64,000 nucleotides of DNA from Bretschneidera sinensis (GCA_023935145.1 CM043698.1:143386001-143450000); one strand, 5' to 3'; positions 35,073 to 46,911 are shown, counted from the stretch's first letter. The notes: generated by a model from the letters alone, not told the origin. A program made the numbers and translations.

Positions 35073-37590
35073 ATTGAGACAGAGCTTATTTCATGAGTTT
35101 TATGTTATTAGTTTTACTGATATAGAAACCACTTTTTTAGTTTGTTATGCCAGCTGGTACAGTTGTATATTAGCTGGAGTCCAGGTGGCTTGTTTCTATT
35201 GGTTTAGACTTATTGCATATAAGAGCCAACTTGTAACTTTTTTGTTCATTCAATGAGATTTGTTTCTTTTCTTCTCTTTTGTAATATGGTATCAGAGAAA
35301 TGTTTTTGCTCAGCTGCGAATTGCAGAAATTGCGATTTCGTTTATTCTCATTGATCTTCGTTCTTCGTTTTTCTTCGTTTGTTCTTGTTGATCTTCAATG
35401 GCTTGTGGAGGACGAGCTCGGGGAGGCAACAATGGCGGTAATCGGAATAACAAAATTCCTTTTCAGTCTCGGATTCTGTTGGTCGCTTCCATGAAGATTC
35501 AAACAACCCTTTCCATCTCAGTAATGGTGATCATCCAGGTCTAAGCTTGGTTTCGAGTCCTTTGACAGGTAGGAACTGTAACTCTTGGCATCGTTCTATG
35601 GTAATAGCTCTTATTGCTAAGAACAAAATTGGATTTGTTGATGGATCAATTGCTAAACCAGAAATTGGTGATAATAAGCACAATTTTTGGTCTCGTTGTA
35701 ATAACATGGTTATGTTATGGATCTTGAATGCTGTTTGTAATAACATGGTTAACGAAGTTTTTTCCCTAGTTATATAAGAAGAAAGGCAGCGATCCATGAA
35801 TTTCTCTGGTTCAACAATGCCTCCTATTTCAGCTTCTTATGGAGTAGCTAGTAGCAATTACAGTGCCTATAAGGGAAAGGACAAGCCAGTTTGTATGCAT
35901 TGTGGTGTCTTTGGTCAAACAGTGGATAAATGCTACAAGATGCATGGATATCCACCTGGTTTTAAACCAAAAGGTTGTTCTGGAGACTTTTCTAAAGAGC
36001 AAACAAGTAGTCATTCAGGGTACTCAAACCAGTCAGGATATTCAAAGCCCCAAGCTAATCAGACCAGTTTTGTTCCTGAGGCTAAAGTTAATCCGGAGAA
36101 CAATCAAAATCTTAGTAATAATCCTCATTTACATGCTTTGACTGCTAATCAATATCAGCATTTGATATCTTTGTTGAGTACTCCGTTGCAGGGGATTTTT
36201 CATGACGCTCAAGAACAGCAGCCTGTAGTGTCCAACTTTATTGGTATTTCTTCTCTTATATAAGATAATGTTTGGATTATTGACTTAGGTGCCACTCATC
36301 ACGTATGTCATGACTTGAGTTTGTTTGATTCTTTTGATAACAATTATACTTCTACTTTTGTTATTCTACCTGCTGGACATACTGCAACAATTTCTAAGAT
36401 AGGATCAGCTTGGTTATCTCCTTCATTAGTTCTATCCAAAGTTCTCTATGTTCCTTCTTTCAGATACAACTTGTTGTCTGTTAGTTCACTCACAAGAAGT
36501 CTCTCTTGTTCTTTAATCTTTCATGATGATGGCTGTGTGATTCAGGATACTCAGGGCATGAAGATTGGGACGAGTAAAAGAGTAGGGCATCTCTATCATC
36601 TCAGTATTCCAGATCTTTATCAAAAGTCTTCTAGTTCTGATGTTGCTTGTAATGCTTCCTTAGTTTTGTCCACTGAGATGTTATGACATTATCGTCTAGG
36701 ACATCCTTCTTGTTTAATTTCCCAGCATACAGATAAGACTTCTGTTTTCAATTTTAGAAGTGATAAAAAGTTTCTTTGTAATGTTTGTCCTCTTACAAAG
36801 CAAAGACGTTTGGCTTTTACTTCTAATAACAAACTTTCAGCATTGCCTTTTGATCTTATTCATGTTGATGTATTGGGCCCTTTTTGGGTTATATCCAATG
36901 AAGGTTTTAGATATTTTCTAACCATTGTTGATGATGCCTCGAGATGTACTTGGGTTTTTCTTCTGCATACCAAAGCTAAAGTTTAGAAGGTGATACATTA
37001 TTTTTTTTATAATGATTAAGACACAATATGGGAAGCATATAAAAGGGGTTCGTTCAGATAATGCTAAGGAGTTAGATCTTGCTCAATTTTATAATTCTAA
37101 AGGGGTTGTACACTATCAATCTTGTGCTGAGAGGCCACAACAAAACTCGGTTGTTGAGCATAAACACCAGCATTTGCTAAATATAGCTTGTGCTCTTTTG
37201 TTCCAGTCAGGTATTCCTCTATTCTATTGGAGTGATACTATTTTAACTGCTGCTCATCTGCTGAATAGACTGCCATCTCCTGTTTTGAATTCAAAAACTC
37301 CTTTTGAAGTGCTGAATCACAAGTCCCCTTCTTATAGTCACTTGCGTTCGTTTGGTTGTCTATGCTATGCTTCAACTTTGTTGAGTAAACGAGACAAGTT
37401 TTCACCTAGATCTCGGGCTTGTATCCTCATTGGTTATCCTTTTGGGATGAAAGCATATAAGCTTCTAGATTTAGAGAGTAACAAGACTCTTGCATCTCGT
37501 GATGTTGTGTTTCATTAGACAGTTTTTCCTCTGGCTGTTGAGAGTTCCTCTGCAAATATTACTTCCTTGTTTCCAAACAGTGCTCTTCCT
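35073..37590 (+). mobile_element. copia-B retrotransposon fragment: partial LTR, gag, protease, integrase
   Basis: A partial LTR (35073-about 35280) and primer site TGGTATCAGAGA are followed by gag from the ATG at 35398. The gag has an early one-base loss and an internal deletion near 35740 relative to the copy at 178-870. Next come a knuckle-like CMHCGVFGQTVDKC (usual His replaced by Gln), protease WIIDLGATHHV (the usual Ser of DSG is Leu), a pre-integrase HYRLGHPS and an integrase core ([25 protein letters not shown]). Stops break it at 36262, 36685, about 36985 and 37516. RT, RNase H and the 3' LTR are absent. It replaces the continuation of block 2. Confidence 0.88.
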
Positions 37591-37643
37591 TTACCTGTTT
37601 TAATAAAATTGTTTAAGCTACTCATTCAAAAAATATTTATTGA

Positions 37644-37766
37644 GGCATATTGGCATGGTTTGGGAACCCACTTTAAGTGGGATTAAATCAAACTTTTCTT
37701 AGCTTTTCTTAAGAAAAGTTAGATTTAATCCCACTTAAATTGGTTTCCAAAAATTTCCAGTATGCC
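37644..37766. mobile_element. Hairpin MITE within the copia-B remnant
   Basis: This is a 123-bp near-perfect palindrome. The ends are GGCATATTGG and CCAGTATGCC, and long inner arms run through AAGTGGGATTAAATC with AACTTTTCTTA, answered by TAAGAAAAGTT and GATTTAATCCCACTT. A transcript would fold into one long stem. I found no convincing target duplication, so the superfamily is open. Confidence 0.75.
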
Positions 37767-38003
37767 ATGGCTCTGGCTCCTATCCATTCCAGTCCTTCTC
37801 TAGTCCCTCAATGCTTTGTTTTGGGTGATAAGTTGTAAAATTAATTCGAAAAACTTAGATCTTGCTTTTGTAACACTTACATTATCGTTGTTAATTATCT
37901 TTGATTCGTGGAAGCATCCGTGTTTATTAAATCAAAATCATTTCTCTTTGTGTGGTATCATTGCCTCTCATTCTTTCTCATTATCATTACATTTTCTATA
38001 TCA

Positions 38004-38058
38004 GATGCCTCAGCTCACCCATCCTATTTGTAGTACAGCATTAAAAATTTAAGGTTAA
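38004..38058. repeat. Dispersed repeat motif, copy 1
   Basis: GATGCCTCAGCTCACCC followed by ATTTGTA and CATTAAAA matches GATGCCTTCGCTCACCC at 41336 over roughly 55 bp in the same orientation. The pair brackets the solo LTR and may be the ends of an older LTR element. That is unproven. Confidence 0.4.
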
Positions 38059-38283
38059 TTTATCGACCCATTCCTGGTGGGTTCAACCCGGATAGAATCG
38101 TTACTTTTATGCACCGAACACTAACCTAAAATGGCACACTCAAATGGCACCAGACTACACACTTCATCATTAAAAAATTCAACTCAATTCATTACAACAT
38201 ACAATTAAAATTTATCCAAAGGCAATATAACATTTCTCTTTTAATTTCGTTAACTATACAATTAAGGTTCCTATATATATTGC

Positions 38284-38315
38284 GAGAGAGAGAGAGGGAG
38301 AGAGAGAGAGAGAGA
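38284..38315. repeat. (GA)n microsatellite
   Basis: A nearly pure GA run of 32 bp with one GGG interruption. Confidence 0.85.
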
Positions 38316-39038
38316 ATATATTTCTAGAAAATGAATACTCAAAGTCACACCCCAACCCGAGCATAGACCGATAACGCGACAACGATTACCCACCTATAGA
38401 GTTTTCCTTACAAGTAAGCAACGGCCCTTAAAACTCTAGCAAACTAAATGACCGAAGATTCATTTTTTAAGGACTTAGCTTTACATACTTTATCTAAGAA
38501 CTGTTTAGTGAATAAAAAAATAAATTGGGAAAATGTTTGTAAAGAATGGCTTCAAATTTAGGTTGGTTTGGGAAATTCTTTCTCGTAGAGAATTAAAAGA
38601 TGTTATCACTTGTTATACAATTATTTTTGTAGAGGGATTTGGATTCATAACAATTTTTAAGAAACTAAAGATATGGATTAAGGAATAATTAATTAAACTA
38701 AATTTAGGAATTCAAATTTTATAGCTTGAATCTATATTAACTAATTCAAATATGATTTATATATCTTGAGTTTAAATTTGGCTTTTTCGGTCATAATTGT
38801 ATTTTTAGAGAATGAACATGGTGAAACTATTGATTAAATTCTTAGGGGAAGGTGAACTAAATCCTTGAGTTTGATACTCTAGCGTGGAATCGAAGAGAGT
38901 TCATATTACTTCTAGTACACGAGAAGGAAATTAAAGACCTAAAACTTGGATAGTTGGTGATCATGGAAATTGAAATATGTACATATAATAAAATGTTCCA
39001 ATGTTATGAATGGCTAATGTGTGTATGAATATCATTCC

Positions 39039-39864
39039 TGTTGTTATTTGTCTAAGTTTCAAACATATCCAAACATGGTCTAAAGTTTGTTAAAGTCCAA
39101 ATCAAATGTGGAGTATGAAATTTCAGCAAGTTAAAAGGTTGCACACAAGTGTGTGCTTAAGTTTTGAGCGTGGCAAGGTCAGGCACACTGCTGTGGAAGT
39201 TTCTGCCCACAGGCAGGAGGTGTGCGCACAGCATCAGGAGGCTGCAGTATCAGGTCACGCCGCAGCACACAGCACCACACCAAAACACACAGCATCACTT
39301 GGAGAGTGATGAAGGGCTGAGATTAAAGGAAGAACATGATCAAAGGGTCAAGAATGATTCACAAGATTGTCCAAGAATTAAGAGGCTATAAAAAGAGTTT
39401 CTTACCTCATTTCAAGTGGTGAAAAAGGTGTGTGAGAGAACCACACAGGTTGTGACATTTTGAGATCATTGTAAACACAAGAGAGAATTGTGTGAGAGAC
39501 ATAAACACAAGAGGGACTCTTGTAGTGAGGCTGGTTGTAAAGAAGAGAGGTTAGTAGAGAATTGATAGAAAGCATTGTAATAGGTCTATCACTTTCTCGT
39601 TCTCTTCTTGGTTCTTCAAGAACTTGGATTCTTGAAGGGGATTGCTGTAACTTTGTAAGAACCATTGAGATAGTGCAGAGAGTTCGGAGGAACTCACGGG
39701 GACGTAGGCACATTGCCGAACCTCGACAACAAATTACTTGTCCTCTTTCTTTCTTTGATTTTCTGTTCTTGTGTTCGATTGCTGAAATTCTTTCTACAAG
39801 TCATTCAAGACTTGGGCGTTTGGAAGATCACCACTTGGGCATCTTGTCAAGGTGATTTCCAACA
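39039..39864 (+). mobile_element. copia-A solo LTR with ATTCC target duplication
   Basis: 826 bp from TGTTGTTATTTG to TTTCCAACA, short type, with ATTCC at 39034-39038 and 39865-39869. No body follows: the primer site is absent and unique DNA continues. This is the standard outcome of recombination between the two LTRs of one insertion. The GGCTATAAAAAGAG box is present near 39384. Confidence 0.92.
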
Positions 39865-39869
39865 ATTCC

Positions 39870-42287
39870 AAATAAGATAAATATTATACATGTATGTAAA
39901 ATGTGCATTGTATGTGATGATTGCCTTTTGATTAGATGAGAATTGATGCAATGAGACTGTTGTGATGTGGTTGCCTAAATATGTTAGTTGGTTGTGAATA
40001 TGTATACTTATGTGGATGAGTGGAAATGTGGGTTGCCTTGTTTTTCATTTTGTGTTGACTGTGTATGCATTGTACGACCACAGAAGGAGAGTGTGGTCTA
40101 AGGGTAGGTAAGACAATGGAAGGGGAATGTTGTTTTATGCCAGTTAAGGTCATGCCCATAGTTGGTCCGAGAGCAGGTTCAGCACATGGCTTTAAATCAT
40201 GAAAGCGATTAAGATGTTGATTTAATTAGAATGATTGAAATGACAGTGATAAAGAGATTTCTGGGGATATGAGATAGAGGATAGCATGGAGATAGTGAGG
40301 CCACATGCATCATTATGTGTGGCTTTGTTCTCAAAGTGTATTAATGATATGATTTAAAATTTTGGTGTTTGGGAGAAATATGTGTTGATATGAAATTAAT
40401 GGTATGGTGATGATTTGACGTACCCTTACGTGGGGAGACATCCCCGTTTTTATGTGATTAGCCTAGTGAGGGTGTTATGATGATATAAATATACATGCAT
40501 TATTACGGACCTCATTGTATTCGTATTTGAATTGCATATCGTTGATAATGGATGTGGTGATGGAATTAACCCATGAGAGGTAACTATTGTAAATTTCCAT
40601 TGAGAGGCTTGTGATGTATTGGGCTCAGTGAAGGGAATGAATGTCGTTTATGTTGATTGAGAAACATTGGGTGGGGGACTTCACATATTTTATTGACCTT
40701 ATGATGTATGTATTGTGGTAAACTTTGTATGTCTGAAATTATTGTAAGGACATTGGTAAATTCTTAAACTTATGTTATCTTCTGGTTGTTATGAAATTGA
40801 GAAAAATAAATGGAGGGAACTTAAGAATTTTTATTACATGTACTTAGTAAGAAAATAATCTATATTATTTCATTGAAATGATGAATTCCTCTAATACGAT
40901 TACTTTTCTTAAATTGTTTCTCACTAGTGGCCCACTTTTTATTTTAATAACATTTCAAGAAGCACCAGAAGTTTCTCGATCAAAGTAGAAAGGAGTCCTT
41001 AATAAGGGACTCGATTACGACATCATCATCTTTTGTATTTTATTAGGAATTTACCTCTAGGTTATAGATTAGTTGTTAAAAAAGAAAATGCATCAGCTAG
41101 TTTTAGTGGGGGAGTTTTCCTTTACCCATGTCCTTTTGTAAACTTTAAAATTTTGTTTATCTTGTATTGTACGATTATTTGAGTTTGTAAATGGAATGTT
41201 GAATTTGACAATGTGTTTCAGGAATTTGTTGTTATGAACTGTAAGTTGTATGTTTGTATCTTAAATTAAGGTGCTCGGTAGTGAAAGGTAATGGAACCAT
41301 TCTGAGTAGTGTCCACTCAGGATGGGTCGTTGCAAGATGCCTTCGCTCACCCTTCATATTTGTAACATAACATTAAAAGTGTAGGTTAAGTTGACCGTAT
41401 GATAACAGGAAAGTTTAAAAGCTCTAGAATCCCTAAAACAAAAGAGAAATTCTTAACCACTAAAATTATTTTGCCACATGTCCCTAATCGGAGTTTTCAC
41501 GAAGATGGTTGAATGAAGGCCCCAATGGCGAGGAGCCTGATTCACTATACCATGAATTATTTTTTCCATCGAATTAATATAATATTTATAAAAAATCAAG
41601 ATTTATTAAAAAATTATGTGTACAATCATATTATATCCTTATATTTTGGGGGTAATTATATCTTAATCTCATTCCTTAAAAACAAAAAAAAACAAATTCA
41701 CCCTACTGTTAAGAAATTTAATTTCAAAAGCAAAAAAAAAAAACATCTTTTAATTAATATATATTACATTTGTAAAATTATGTTTGAGTAGAGTAGCAGA
41801 TATTATATGCTACGTGGCTATCAAAACAATATTTAATAATTTTTACTATAACTATTGGTTACTTTTTTATACGATATAATTATTAGTTACTTTAATTCCT
41901 TTATAACTAAAACTTAGATGTAAAAAAAAAGGTAAAACTTTCTATGTTATTATTGTATTAATTAAAATTTTAATTCATTTTTTAATATTTTCAAATTTAT
42001 TTTTATAACTATCAACTATTCTGCTATAACAACATTGAGACCGCAAAAGATTCATTTTCGGTTTCGATGTGGATTAGGTAGGAGGGACTAAAAACTTGAA
42101 TGAAAAGTTTTTAGAAACTTAAGTGGTAATTTCAAACGTGTATACAGGATGTTTTGTGGGGTGTCCGAATTGAATGACTCTTATAGAAATTTCATGAATG
42201 AAATGTTCCCTTTTCAAAAATCTTTAATCATCAGCATTCATGTCATAACTCAATTCGTTTGACCCCCTTTTCAAAAATGCTCCCTTT
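39870..42287. other. Unique intergenic DNA, no gene recognised
   Basis: AT-rich sequence holding the second copy of the repeat motif at 41336-41390 and A-runs near 41690-41740. A 92-codon frame at 41513 is low-complexity and not conserved elsewhere here. I see nothing else. Confidence 0.5.
41336..41390. repeat. Dispersed repeat motif, copy 2
   Basis: Matches 38004-38058 in the same orientation (GATGCCTTCGCTCACCC, TATTTGTAACATAACATTAA). It may be the remnant of an LTR or another mobile element. Confidence 0.4.
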
Positions 42288-43086
42288 TCAAACGTTCAAT
42301 ACCTTGTTATTTCAAAGTGCCATGATGTGAAAAGCTTATGTGATGTTTCGTCTTTGGAAAATGCAACTCAATTGACTAGCATTGAAATTAGTAGATGTGA
42401 TGGATTAGAGTGTGTGCTTTGTTTGTCCGCCTCCTCATCCACTACACTTAAAAGCATGGAGACTCTACAACTCTTTACATTAAAGAACTTATGTGCTCTG
42501 TTCGGGGGAGAAAGGGCTGGTAGAGCTCCACATAGGGTACCTTTTCCTGTCTTAAAAATTTTGAGTTATGGGAATGCCAGAATATGAAGAAGCTGTTCAC
42601 GCCTAGCTTTCTCCCGCTACTCCAAAACCTGGAAGTGATTGCAATCTGTTATTGTTACAATATGAAGGAGATAGTAGCAGCGAAGGAAGAGGAAGCAGAG
42701 AGAAATTGTGAAGAAGGGATTATGGCTGATGAAAGCAACAGCATCAGCTGTCCCAAAGTCATCAACAAAAACACTGATGACGATGCTCACATTTTTCATT
42801 TCACTCTCCAAAGTTAAAGCATTTGAAATTGAATTACCTGCCCGAATTGAAGAGCATATGCAGTAGCAGAGCAGTGATGGTCTGTGATTCTCTCCAAATA
42901 ATTGAAGTGATTGCCCAAACTTAAGGAGGATACCTCTGTATCTGTGATTCTCTCCAAGAAGTAAGGGTAGAACCAAAAGAACATTGGCAAAGGATGGAGT
43001 GTGACCATCCTGACAACAAAAATGCTCTTCAACACTTTCTACATTACTTGAATAGGATATATGGAGGCTGGAGACGTGCTTCATGA
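42288..43086 (+). pseudogene. C-terminal leucine-rich-repeat fragment of an NB-LRR resistance gene
   Basis: From about 42294 the frame reads VQYLVISKCHDVKSLC, then CDGLECVLCLS, then ESMETL-type repeats, the irregular LRR style of RPS2-like coiled-coil NB-LRR proteins of woody eudicots. A frameshift at about 42575 moves it to the next frame (MKKLFTPSFLPLLQNLEVI, CYNMKEIVAAKEEE). The frame stops near 42817, but LKHLKLNYLPELKSICS, then VRVEPKEHWQRMECDHP follow in other frames and end at 43086. No NB-ARC or N-terminal domain precedes it. NB-LRR proteins act in the cytosol as pathogen sensors. This piece cannot. Confidence 0.8.
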
Positions 43087-43379
43087 AGTTCCTGAGCACT
43101 AGTGTCAGTGGTAACGCTTTCAAAGAATAAGTTCATAACATAACTTTATTTATTTTATTATATTTCTCTTTCTTTTATAATACTTCTATCTTTATCTCTA
43201 TCTAATATTTCAAGACTTAAATGCAACCAAATCTACATGCTGGATTGGTTTATTTTAAGACACAACCTGTTCTCTACCTCTGATTCGCTTATATGACAAC
43301 CTGATGATTTCCTGATTTTTAAAAAACAAGCTTGATTTTTCCCCCCCAATCCTATAGTGTTCCTTTGATGCCAGGTTTT

Positions 43380-43640
43380 CTATAATTGGACTTGTAAATG
43401 GCTCTTTTTGCGGTTTTCATTTCAGGCAGGAAGTAAGGATTTGTTACTAGGCGAGACTTAAACTACAACATTCTTGGGCTCAGCATGGAACCAGAAGGGA
43501 ACAGCACTCGCTCTTTGGAGAACCAGTTGGCTTCTAATTTTGGACTCCCTCTTTCTTATATCTCTGCATTTATGTTGAGGTGATCTGTATTTAATGCTTG
43601 TTGTATTGTGTTGTTTGTTTTATGTCTGTACGATAAGAAA
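43380..43640 (+). other. Probable 3' untranslated remnant of the NB-LRR gene
   Basis: TTCATTTCAG at about 43419-43428 looks like a splice acceptor. The following text (CTCTTTGGAGAACCAGTTGG, then TTGTATTGTGTTG) has the character of the spliced 3' untranslated region found behind such genes. Evidence is compositional only. Confidence 0.3.
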
Positions 43641-44550
43641 ATTTTGTTCCTATTTGGCTGTTGCCTTCATAATTCTGCTTTGTGATTCAGTTCCTTATCA
43701 GCTTGTGAAATAAGAATTTCACATTTCCCCCTGTTAAAGGTGAAGACCATGTGGGCAGCAACTTTCGGTGGAGACAAAGACAAAATAAAAAGAGAGACAA
43801 AAGCCATGTGTTTTTGGTGGACATAAATGCCATGTTTTATGGTTGACACAAAAGCATGTTTTAAAAAAAAAATAAAAATAAACGAGTCTGACATTCAAAT
43901 AAGTACCAACGTCGAACACTTATATTAGAGTCCCGGAACATAGAGATTCAATATTCAACAGTGCAGACAATAAACCAAAAAAAATCTTTCAACAAAAACA
44001 AAGAAAGATTTTTTCATACAAAATAAAAAGCACTCATTTAAAATTTCTTTTATCTTAGGCAATACGCAGGAAAGATAAAACTATCAAATTCAAGCTAATA
44101 AAAAACTCATCAACCAGCCAGATCTCTTATATTCCAACAGATATTTCTACTCTGTACAGGCATTTGACAAACAGTATGTCTGTTTGGTTTGCTGAGAAAA
44201 CTCTGGGAAAGGAGAGAAAAACTCGAAGTTAAATGTTACTACTACAAGTTAAATGGTTCTAAACTAGCTCCTGCGATAAGCTTCCTATGCTTTATTTTCT
44301 TTCGTTTTCTTGGCAACCAAACAGAGTGGAGATTACTTACGGAGTTTGTTACATAAATCCAAGAAAAATGAAGTGAAAAATTATGATTTATGACATGAGT
44401 GTTGAACGGAGGGTATGATGTGAGCGAGATTGTGGTAAGTAACCGTGGTCTCCTCTTCCCTGCCGTTAGATTGTAGTAATTTCTTTGAAGATTTGTCTAT
44501 TAAAGTGGACAACAGAATATAAAATAAAATTTCTTTAACAATAAACAAAA
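43641..44550. other. Intergenic DNA upstream of the tRNA gene
   Basis: No exon is recognised. The last ~40 bases before the tRNA (GAATATAAAATAAAATTTC, then CAATAAACAA) have the TATA-like and CAA features usual upstream of plant tRNA genes. Confidence 0.45.
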
Positions 44551-44555
44551 GCGAG

Positions 44556-44598
<43 letters not shown>

Positions 44599-44623
44599 AC
44601 GTGTTCGATCCACGTTCATCACA
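44551..44623 (+). tRNA. tRNA-Phe (anticodon GAA)
   Basis: 73 nt that fold as a cloverleaf: D stem GCTC/GAGC, anticodon stem TCAGA/TCTGA with loop CTGAAGA (GAA at 44584-44586), T stem ACGTG/CACGT with loop TTCGATC. The sequence is very close to the standard plant nuclear tRNA-Phe. The acceptor stem differs: GCGAGGA faces TCATCAC, with a G4-C69 to A4-U69 replacement that keeps pairing, but position 2 faces A (C2 to A71), an extra mismatch. The A box (TAGCTCAGTTGG) and B box (GTTCGATCC) are intact. There is no intron, and CCA is not encoded. The gene is probably transcribed, but its function is uncertain because of the weakened stem. Confidence 0.93.
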
Positions 44624-44629
44624 TTTTTT
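44624..44629 (+). terminator. RNA polymerase III terminator
   Basis: Six T directly follow the tRNA 3' end, the normal Pol III stop signal. Confidence 0.85.
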
Positions 44630-45614
44630 GATATTCCTCATCTTCAACATTACGAAACACAGCGTTTCTTGCTTAGGTTAAACGATGTCGCTTTAGTGCC
44701 CTTGTCTACTGTCCAAAGACTCGAAGAGAATGGGCTGCCATCCTTAGAATGTGGGCCATGCTAAAAGTAACGGTCCCGTCAATCATTATAACGGATTAAT
44801 TTCTCCAAAATAATTTTTTTTGTAAAGTACATGTATAACCTTGTGACTTTATCTACTTTACAATAAGATTTTTTTTTTTGTACATAATTAACTTTGTGAT
44901 TTTTAATTAATTGTAATGTAATAATTTTAAAATTTATTTATAAATGTATTCTACCATAAAATAATTACAGCTAAATTTTTTATTTATTTTTTTACTATTA
45001 AGAATTAAAAACCCATAAAAAATAACATACGAGTAAAAAAATTTTAAAATTATTAAATGATCTCCAAGTGATTTGTAGAATTTATTGAGTAATAGATCAA
45101 TCTCGCACCCAAATGAATAGAAATAAACAATATGCTAATAATACAAACCACAAGATTTGTTACGTAACTAAAAAAACCCTAAAAAATAAACCAATAATTT
45201 AGCTTTTCTTTTTTACCCACATTGTTTTGATTTGAATTGCAAACTTTGAAATTGATTGATGTCATGCTAAAATACTTTCTAGATTGCAACTTTAAGATCA
45301 AACACTCAAAAATAAACTTCAAGGGCATTTTAACTGTGAATTTCTCACTATTGAATTTTAACTCAAAACAATGTTTTCAAGTAACAAAATGAATCTTTCA
45401 GGTCTAAACTGGCATCAAGCCTGATTAAAGAGAGAAAAAAAAAAGTAATGATAAATTATCTCCTGTCTGCCTCTTCATATAGTATCCAAAACTCCTCCAC
45501 TGCCATGACTTCAAATAGCATCATCACTCCATACAGCTGAGCCGAAAACCTAATTAAACACGAGTATTCAAATTTTCATTTCGTAGTCAGGAAAACGGAC
45601 AAACACAGAAATAT
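44630..45614. other. Intergenic DNA, no gene recognised
   Basis: AT-rich with several A or T runs (44867, 45435). No conserved frame is seen. The last part may contain the 3' untranslated region of the minus-strand gene that ends at 45615. Confidence 0.5.
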
Positions 45615-46250
45615 CTACTCAGTTGTTGGAGGTTGGGCACCAGTTTTCGCACTCGAGGTATTCAAATTGTTAACACAAACACTCTTCCAAACATGAAACT
45701 GAGGTGAGCATGAGGACATATGAACATAAGAACAGGCAAGTAAAGCGTTTAAAATACAAATGAATTTTGCTAATACCTCAAGTTCAAAACTGATCATGTC
45801 ACTTCTGTGTGCTTTAAGTAACTCTTGCAAAGATATGCCCAATCCGTACAGGTTCCCAAATGATTGGTTGCGAGAATATCAATGCAACACCTTACCCATC
45901 CCTATCGCCCGAAATTAAGTTTAGATTATATGGATTTCAAAACCTCCCCTAGAACTAGTCCCCACTAAGTCCAATGGCTGCCACCCTGCATTGGGAAATT
46001 TTCAGGATATAAAATCAGCGATGTTATCTGATTAAAACATTCTAGAGAAGCTCAAGATACTAAAGACTTCAGATTATGTATCTCTTTTAAGTCAAGAAGT
46101 AGGAATTAGGCAACAAGCCTGAACAAGGGAATAAAACAGCATGAGACAAGAACATACCTGACAAAACACAGCAAAAGGTTCTCTTAGAGGTCCATCACAT
46201 GAGAGCTCACTTGTACTCCCGTCAATGAAGGTTCCATCTGCAAAGATCAC
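45615..46250 (-). CDS. Last exons of an unrecognised minus-strand gene (possibly truncated)
   Basis: Three pieces have coding character. 46158-46250 has a TAG acceptor and GTATGT donor, 31 codons in phase: VIFADGTFIDGSTSELSC, then DGPLREPFAVFCQ. 45777 to about 45865 reads GISLQELLKAHRSDMISFEL and ends at a GTATTA donor. 45615-45698 has a CTCAG acceptor, is in phase, starts FHVWKSVCVNNLN and ends in a stop at 45615-45617. I could not find a clean acceptor for the middle exon, and a stop lies shortly upstream of it, so an exon may be missing or damaged. Upstream exons are not seen before duplicated DNA starts at 46690, so the gene is probably cut by the duplication. The family is unknown to me. 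Confidence 0.5.
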
Positions 46251-46689
46251 CTATAAATCACACAAGAGAGTCAAGTTAATAATAAAAAGGAATTCAAATA
46301 AAATGAGCAAATTCTATTTGAAGAAATTTTCTTATCCAATATACTTCCAAAGAAACTTTTGAGTGTTGCCACCATTCTTGATCTACGTTTTGAAAAAAAA
46401 AAGCCCAGTTCTCGCAATAAGAACCAATTTGATTTTTTATTTTTTTTCAAAATTCATGGATCATTCTATATGTTATCTTGACAGTCCAAACAATATGTTC
46501 AAAGTCAGCAGGCCAAGGACTTGCAATCCTTTATCTAGGCAAATTACCAACAAAGGGGCCTGCTAACTGCAAGTTAATCATACCTAGCGCCTACTTACCT
46601 GCAAATATGCCCCAAACATATATTCTTTTTTATAATTAAAAATTTTATAAAAAAGGGCACCCGGGGATACTTCCACCCATGAACAAAAA
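46251..46689. other. Unique DNA up to the edge of block 3
   Basis: No gene is recognised. At about 46690 the unique text (CATGAACAAAAA) changes to block sequence (GTCCATCCAGGGTTTTTATA), which equals 51036 onward. This is a duplication breakpoint. Confidence 0.6.
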
Positions 46690-46911
46690 GTCCATCCAGG
46701 GTTTTTATAATTTTCAAACTTATCTCCACCTTCCTTTAAACCAAAGAGAGCAAAATAAAGGAATTTATCTTCATTTCTCCTTAAAGCAATAAAATAAAGT
46801 TTTCCTCTTCTATAAGACATTTTTTATTCAAACAGTACATCAACATTTTCTTGTATAAAATCTGGCATGACAGCTTAAAGCTTCAACAGATTGATTGAAC
46901 AAATAGATTAC

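Larger units (their letters stand above)
37767..39033. other. Unique AT-rich DNA, no gene recognised
   Basis: It contains a (GA)n run at 38284-38315 and a 55-bp motif at 38004-38058 that recurs at 41336-41390. A short open frame at 37816-38052 has no recognisable domain. No exon is evident. Confidence 0.5.

Noticed and set aside
38004..41390. A complete LTR retrotransposon bounded by the 55-bp repeat pair
   Set aside because: There is no primer site, polypurine tract or coding sequence between them, and the similarity is short. Kept only as a dispersed repeat.
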